DNA of 64,000 nt from Thysanoteuthis rhombus. Lineage: Eukaryota; Mollusca; Cephalopoda; Oegopsida; Thysanoteuthidae. The DNA is taken from NCBI GenBank assembly GCA_963457665.1, contig OY735215.1:34428672-34492671 (forward strand), given 5' to 3'. Below are positions 49,701 through 58,700 of this stretch, in pieces. The notes beneath the pieces were generated by a model. It ran no database searches. It was not told where the DNA came from and was given only the letters and a program-made list of their open reading frames with translations. A program made the translations under genes and the position numbers. Within the stretch, counting starts at the first letter, position 1; each line of letters starts with the position of its first letter.

Positions 49701-52700
49701 TTTGAAACAACCCCTGATTCCAAAAAGAACCCTGAAAGAATTGAGTGAAAGGTAAGTTTTCTTGAATTCTTTTTAAGATATCTATGACTGCCGAAAACAA
49801 TTTATTGACATGGTTCACCTTTCGGCATCCTCAGAATGATTAAAACAATTGAAAACAGAATTGCAAAATATACAAGCTTGGCTGCACTAGGGATAAACTC
49901 TCTTGCTTCACTGAAATCTAAAAGGTAAACAAAACAAAATTTATTTCTCCATACAATATTATTCCATTTCAACTCCTTTATTAGTATTTACTATAAATGC
50001 AATTTGAAAACTAATTGACCTGAATTTAGCTTTAGAAGTAGGAATGAGTTTGTCTCTTATAAGTTGAGAGCTACATATAATGGAGGAAAAATACAGGCAT
50101 ATTCAAAATCAATTAACCTACAGCATACATTTTTAGGTTGAAATGAGGAAAAATTGTCATTTTATATGGGGTTTGTGTTTGTGCTTACCTAAAAAAAAGG
50201 GCTATCTAAAAATTTTTTTCTTTCTTTCATCTTTTTCCAAAAAACTATAATAATCTGTGGAACCATATCCTTTATGTTTACATATAATTCTTTATGGTGT
50301 CAAAAGTGAAAGGAAACTTTTCCCCCTTCAAGGAGTCAAAAGGAAAGGGAGACTTTACCATAGCTATTTTTATACAAAAGTGTATGTATATATGTCTGTA
50401 TTTCAGTACATTCCTAGTTGTAGGAAACAATTTGCACCTAGAAAACTGAAATTTTGTATAAGGGTACATATTTTCAAGGTGACGGTCATAGACTATGTGA
50501 CTTTTCCTAACTGTGTATGTGAATGGATCAAAATGCTTTTTTACAAATTTACCAAATTTCGCTCATTTCTCAAAGGAAGGGACACAAATCATTCTTTCCA
50601 AATTTGAAAAAAGTCAGTTGCTTCTTTTGTGAAGATTGTTAAAAATGTTTCTTTCAAATTCTATCAAAATTCTATTGCAGTGTTGCAGCATACATTCCAC
50701 CACGCCCATTGTTTCCTAAAAGAGTTGGAGGGGCAGATAGGGTAAGTTGAAACAAATAGTTAATAAATCAAGGCCTAATATTCATAATCGCACCTACCAA
50801 AATTATCTTTATTAATCATTTAGCCAGCTTACATGCATTGTTCAGGTAAATATGCTTACATTTGTGTGTATTTGAAATGACCTCCAGTTAATGTACAGTA
50901 AATGTGTCATTTGATCTAGACAGCATAGATATTGGATCTGCAACAAATCAGAAACTGCTCTAATCTAGCGCCACTCTATGGGATAAAGCAGCCCATTTTC
51001 TTCAATTGTTTATTCTACTTATGCTGTCTAGGCCAAATGATGCATTCACTGTATATTAACAGGAGGTCATTTCAAAAATAGTTTCAAGAAAATGCACTAC
51101 TTTATCCCCAAAGAGTTTCAAAATGATATAACACATTCATAATTAATTCTATCAGATAATATATTGTTTGCTTTGAGAAACAATAACATAGCTATGGACA
51201 GTAAATGAACAAGATGAGAATTTAGCCAAGGGTACACTGGGTACAATATTCGGTGAAGACATTTTAAGCATTAAGTGTCAGTCAGATTGTTTGCAACCCA
51301 CCTGCATGGCAACCTTCAACCAACCTAATACACACTATGGAAATGAGATAGGGTAGACTTCTTGAAGGAGTTTATTTTATTTGAAAAGTAAAACTATTCA
51401 TGTTATTGTTTAATTTAGTTGAAAATCTCAAAGGCCATCTTTCATTTTATTTCACCAGAAATCGTAGATCACTTTCACTTGGTGAAACAAATTATGGACA
51501 GATTGAAAGCATATAATGGGCTACAATTACTAAATATTTATTAATTTGATAATTAATTTCATTATGAATGAACTGCATTGATGATATTGGTGATATTTTA
51601 CTATTAAATACCAAGTCATTTTTTACGACACTGGTACACTAGTATAGCTATAGTATGCCTCATGATGGTCTATATTTCCTGTTGGTAACATTGGTCAAGG
51701 TTGATAAATATTAAATTCTGATTATAGAATAATCTTCCTTACTTTTTTTTCCTTGCAAATGTGTAAAAAATCCAGGTCCATTCTGATTGAACTTGGACAA
51801 GAAAATGTAGAGCAACATGTGTCAACAAATTTTCTCTGATTACTTATGGGACCCTGAAGGATATTTTTTGCATATTAGTTTTTGAAAATTTAACAAAAAT
51901 ATAATATGGAGTCTGCATTCATGCTTGCTTCACTGATAATGATCCAATTTCCATCTATCAATCTAATACTAAAAGTCTGATTTCGTTCATCTGTATATAA
52001 CTTCTAACTAGCTGAAATGTGGCTTTGTAACCAGAGGTATACAATTTAGATGCCCCATAAAACAGTTTTGATCTCTCATTAGGTTCAAAGGCCCTATTTA
52101 GGTGTTCCACTGGAACTAGCTGGAATTTTTGTCCATAGGTCCAATTTTTCAACCAGCGATATGAATTTCCTTAAGGAGTTTTTGTCATTATCAAGTCTCT
52201 GGTCAATACTTTATGAACTAATTAATATTTTTCATTTTATATGGTTTCTAGGCAGTCTCAGATTTTCACAAACAAGTTGAATGTGTATCAAAAATGGTTT
52301 TGGAGGATTTCAGGTAAATCTTACTCAAATTCTATTAAAGAACTTCAAAATTTGAATGAAACTTGACAAGTCCTAAAGACTCTACAAGTAAAACTGACAA
52401 AACAACTTTGAATTTATTCAATTGTTAGGATTGGGACCCAGAGCACTTGGTTTATGTCCCTTATTTCAAAGATCTAGACAGAGTTCATTCATTATATAGA
52501 ATGGAGATACTTTATAGAAGTGTTTTCATAATGCCTTGCTTAACCAACCATTGAATTATTAGAGTTACTTGATAATGGAGGCAGGTACAATATTTGTAAG
52601 GCTAGCTGCTTTGTACTCTGTTCTGATCTCCTCTTGGGAATGCTGCAGCATGCTAAGCATGAAATTGGTTACTGAACGCAAGTAAACCAAGTCAAATGTA

Positions 52701-55700
52701 TTTAGTCATGCTAAACAGCATAGTGGATAGAAATGAAGGATCAAACACAGAATCAGCACCCCAAAATTGATTCAAGTCAAAGGCACAAATATCCTGATTA
52801 CAAAGTAATCAAAATCAAATTTGATTTAATCAGAACAAGGATGAAATGGAAAATTCAGACCCCTTTAACTGCATGAAATAATATCGTGGGGAAATAGTTA
52901 CATTTTATCCTTGTTTTAATTAAATTGAATTAATTTAAATTTTGAAGATAGTGTAATCTGAAATTTTACACTTTTGACTTGAATCAGTTTCGGGGTCCAG
53001 GCTATATTTGAGCCAAATGAGAACATGAACCAAATAGTAAAAATAATGAAAGATTTACCACTACTTGTTGTACAGTGTACTGAATGCAAAAAGTGTTCAA
53101 TAGTGGAAAAGTTCATATTAGCTTGAAAAGCTCCTCAAGTGTTTGTTGTAATGTTTTAGTACAGTTATGTGGTGTATCAGTTATATGTTGTGGAATAGTT
53201 GAAACATTTGACCCACCACATTGACATTGAGAGGATTGTAAGTACTGTCACTGTGCATGTGAATAATGAGGTATATGGCGTGAGGAATATCTTGTTAATC
53301 TCAGTAACCATTGTTACCACTACTGATTAGCTTAGCTGAATGTGCTGTATTTAAGGACTCTGAGAGGCTCCACACAGGGATTTAAAAATGTCTCCACCAG
53401 TGTTAATGATTTGACAGAAAATATTTATGATATTTTCCTGACAATTTTTCATAGCTACTGGAACTTGCTGTTTTGATCCTGTCTGACTTTTGTCATTTGA
53501 CTTCCTATCTTCTAAGAGTGAAGATGGTAGCTACAACCTCTCCTAAATAAATGATGGAAGCGAACTTGATAAACATCTTTGCAGATGATCAATATTTGAT
53601 TATGACAAGAAAATGTAGTTGATTTTGCTTATTTCCACCGTCTTTTTATATTTTTCATTCAAATTTATCTTATCTATTTATTTATTACTTAAATGTATGT
53701 ACTTATATAAATAAGCAACAAAAGTAACTATTAGTCATTATGTTCTGGGGATGATGGAAATAAATATTGAAATCTCATCAAAATCATTGGCACTTCCTTC
53801 CTTTTTAATCAAATATTGATTACCTATAAGTGATTTTATAGATAAGCTCCCTCTCTCTACCTAAATAAATATTTTAAAAATTAGTTTTTATTTTCTAAAT
53901 GGCCTGGTTTTAAAATTAATCCAAGGCTATTTCTTGTTTTTTTTTCCCTATTCAGCGGGGATTTTATGTCTATTTTCTCTTCTCTACTTCAAAAGACCAT
54001 AGTTTTTTTCTGGAAAAATAGTAACAATTTTTAGAATTAAATTCACAATTAATAGTTACTTATTATATTTTGAAATTGTTCTGAAAACTATTGTACTGGA
54101 TAATGTCGTTATAAGCTAATGTAATGACATTAAGCTTAGGCCTCATTTTTTTAATTTGTTATTTTTCTTTTTTCGATATTAATTATTCTTGTTCTTCTTA
54201 GACAGCAATTCAAAGAGGAACTATCGTCAGATGATGAACCGAACCCCACCGTTGTGGAAGAAAGGTAAGAAAATGAGCAAAACTAGTAAACTTGGATTTT
54301 TGAAGAAGATTTTCCACAAAGATAGATCAATCAGTAAGTCTGTAGCTTGACACATAGTTATTAACTGAATTTTGGTTTGAAATTTTCACTGAATGATATT
54401 TGATTGATATTTGCCACTGAATTGAGTGCATTGACAAGGAAGGAAATTGTTGCAGAATGAATATTCGTTATATAAGATGAATGCTTTTTTCATTATTAGA
54501 CTATTGACTGATTGATGTACCTACACATACATTTATCATGGATTTATATCTCTATATAATTATCATATATTTAAATTCTGTTACAATATTCATGTTTAAA
54601 ATTTATTTCATGTATAATTCATATAATCATTTCTGTGAGTTAAGTAATCTTTCAATTTCAGAAAGCGTAGGTTGCTGTATGAGCTGAATAATTCTGGGAA
54701 ATATTTTGCCTACAAAGAACGACTGAAACATGCAGTGGTTAAAATAGTACGAGAAAAATACCTTAAGACAAGCAATTTTGAAGATAAACAAGAACTTCAG
54801 GTATGGATAAATTAAAACTGTGCTTCTCTAAAAATTTGAATTGACCTCTGTGCCTATGTCAATGTAAATTCATCTCCAGTGCTCCAGCTATAATACTACT
54901 ATTTTGTAGTGATACTTTTAGCTGATGTAATAACTTATTGTCTGACTCTAAGTACCAAGTCCAACTACATAGCACTAAAAATTAATTCTATATTGGCCTC
55001 AAAAAAGTTGTTTATTTGCGCAACAAAAGAAAAGGTACAAATGGTACTCAATCTTGAATGAATAGAAAGGTATATGTTTGATTAACCTATATAATATTTG
55101 TCTAATAAAGATATAAAAATAGATGTTCATTCTATATGTGGTGGATTTTGTACAAAAAATTTTTCAAGTTTAGAAAAAAGTATTTTTCAAGTATTGTTCA
55201 TTGAAATTTCATTCATGAATGTTCAAGGTTAAATAAAATGTCTTTCTCGAGTGAAGGGGTAGTGAAAAAGTTTGCATTGATTCAAGTGTAGTTTTAAAAG
55301 GTTTGGATGTTCTATCGAGAACTATCGAAAAAGGATTGGGTTTGTGTGGTTAAGTGTATGCGTGGAATAGCATGTCAGACAAATCACTCACATTGGCCAT
55401 TCATATTTATGTGCATACATAAATGTTTTGTTATGGACACATATATTGTATAGATTAGACAATACATTCCCTTGACAAGATGAATGCTATCTATCTTTGT
55501 CAATAAAATCCTTTTATCTAACATGGTAGGCTCCAAGTAAGCCTATCTGGGTTTGCTGGATACCAGCTCTCATTGGTTGAATAATTGTCAATATAGCCAT
55601 TTTCATAGATACTCTGGGAGCCTGTTTTTGCACCAAATTCCCTTTTCTTTGGCTGGTTGGTCACTCAGTTTATTATCTATATTTTATCTATAGTCTATCT

Positions 55701-58700
55701 ATCAACATACCTGTGATACTATGTATATTTCTCCCAAAGTAAACTGACTTTACTGTCAACTTGATATCTACAGATCTATTAATAATCCCATTGGAATGGA
55801 AAAACTCTATGCTACTTAATGACAGTTAAAAGGCCCAATGCCAGATAAGGTTATAAAAAAGATATATCTGGATGTTGGTTGACGGTAAAGGACTGGAGAA
55901 TGCTTAAGCTGAGACCCGTCTTTGATTGATCCCCAGCCTTTATAGGGTTCCAACTTTCAAACCCTCTCATTCTCGTTGAGAAAGTCCGCTCCAGGGGAGG
56001 ACAATTGCAGTTTGTAGCCACCAGTGGACATCTGTGCTCAATATGGCACAAAGCCAAAAGGTGTGGGGCACCTACTGAGGATTGAACTCACAACAGTACA
56101 GGGGTTCCCAGAGTCACCACGCTCCTCTTCTTTTGAATCCAGATTCCCTCAATTCCCCTATTTTGAAATGCCATCTGGTCATTTTTTTCTTATTATACTT
56201 TTCATTATACATTACTCCATTACTCCCAGACTGAAATTCATCCTATTTGGGATTCCAACATGAGAGCCAAGTGCCTCCCATTTGTGAGTCACTACTATAG
56301 CGTTGATAGTTAGTCTGAATCATCTAAGTGAATGAAAATATGTACATCTTGGCATATGACAACATTCTAAGTATCAAGTATTTTCCCTAATGGCTGATAT
56401 TAATCTGTTTCAACCCTACAAAACTTGACATTCTTATGGTGTAAATACTGCCTTATGTAGGAAAGTCAACTGATCTATCAAATATTGAAATAAACTTGAA
56501 TTAACACCTTAGTTTTGGGGGTTAACTTATATGCCTGCATATGAAGTATCTGTTTTCATAAAACCTTCCCATGATATCACAGGTTAAATAAACACTTGGT
56601 TGATAAAAGAATTGATGATTAAAAAAAAACAACTTATCAATAGATAAAACCACATGATAACAATGTGACTAATGATATTGACAATTATATATAAACACAA
56701 AATATAATGTTTTATAATAGTAATACAAATAAAATCAAATTTGTAATTTATTTGAAAAAAAGATGTTTTAAAACTTTGATCTTATTTTTCAGAACTTTCT
56801 CAGTCAGTTGTATATTTTTCTAATGGATGAGATGCATGTTGCACTTAACAAATTCCTGTCCCTTGATGACAAGCCTCCAATTCCTGAGCCTCTCGCTGAT
56901 TCCACTCAACTAAAACACTACGCCATTGAAGCTGAAATGAATGGCAATATCAGCCTAGCTATCAGGTACCATGAAGAGGTATGCACTCATCTTCTCCAAA
57001 AAGATATTAATATAAAAAGCCACACAAAAGTAATTCTTCTCGTTCATTTAGTTTTTTCTCCTCTGTACTTACTTTTGTTTACTCCATCAGTTGCATAAAC
57101 CCATTTGTACTTTATTACAAAAGAGTTTTAGAACTCTTTAGTAATAAAGTACAAATAGGCACAAAAGATTGCTTTGGAGCGGCTTTTTATGATTGTTTCC
57201 ATTTTGGAAAAAATGTCCTCGTGTACTGGACATCTTTTAAAAGTTTTTATGAATTTTTAAATTTCATTTCACTTTCATTTGATGCCCCCTTATTTCGATT
57301 AGGAATACAAAGAAAAAATTAATTTCCCAAAATTCCTCTTATTGGAACCCAGTTTTTCAACTCCTCCCCAAGTTCTGGCCAAAGTGGGGCCAGACAAAGA
57401 AGTTTATATTTACCTTTTGAGCCATTTTTCAAGGGAGAAGGAGGAATCTTATATGCCACCAAATACATTAATGAATAACTTTGAAGCTAACTGTTGTAGG
57501 TTTCTGTTTTTAAATGCTGCCTTGATTCAAAACATATTGTTTCAAAATGTTTTAAAGTTGAGGTTTGAATTTGTTTATCAAATTATTTAAACTTTTTGGC
57601 CCTACTAGGAATATGGTACCAATTCGAATGTCTCCGTACCATGAAAACCCTTTCATAATTTTTGATAATAATAATGATGTTTATGTCATAGTTTAGAGTA
57701 AATGAGCAGAGACAATTATCAAGAGCTACAAAATATTTTTATGTTACAATATTGTAAAAATTTAATTTGTAATGCATCTAGATATTTTCAAGCACTTTCG
57801 ATTCCTGTAGATATATCAATAAGTGTATGGCTTAATAATGAAAAAAGCATTTATTTTACTCAACAAATGTTTATTTTTCAACATGATCTCTTTCCTTGTT
57901 AATACACTTAATTTAGAGGTGAATATTGATAACATAGATCAAACAGTAAAGATTGAAGGTTTCTGATCAAAATTCTGCTAATAACTTGGTGTCAGGTCGA
58001 TGCACCCATATAGGGTAAAAAATGATTTAGACTTTAAAATAGGTCATAGTTTGAATGTTGTAAAACTTTGAAACATTTTATATTAAATAAGATCATTTTT
58101 AGGCCTCTTAATCAAATTGCTTAAACCCCAAATTTTGTGGTTAATACTGAAAGATAAGTTTAGATATTTTAGGGAGATACTGATAATTTGTTTTTGTTCA
58201 CAAAATAGAAATTTCCATTTTGAAACTTGTTGTCCACTTATATTTTGCAGAGAATAGCCCGAGATAAAAATGATGCCAACAATTGGCTGGATTATGCTAT
58301 TTTCTGTTTGGGCCAGCAAGACATGGACAAGGTAGGAACATGACCTTCTCAACACTCAAAAATTAGGTTCAAATGTAACACTCAGAATAAAATTCAGTCA
58401 ATTTGAAATTTAGTATGAGAAGAGCTTTGGTTATAACTGGAAATATGTTACTCTTGACAAAAATAACATGGAGGTTTAATCATAAAAACATTTGCAAACA
58501 AACTTTTGAATAATTATCATTCCAAGTTATAGAAAAGAAGATGAATATGTCAAAATCATACGGATATCAGTTTCTGATAGGGAGGCACAGATGGCATAAG
58601 AGTTTGCAGCATGGAATTGGTGAATTAAATTCAAACTCAAAGACTGTTTGTATTCACTTTGCACAAATGCCTTTGGAAAGGCATAAATCCATCTCTTCTC

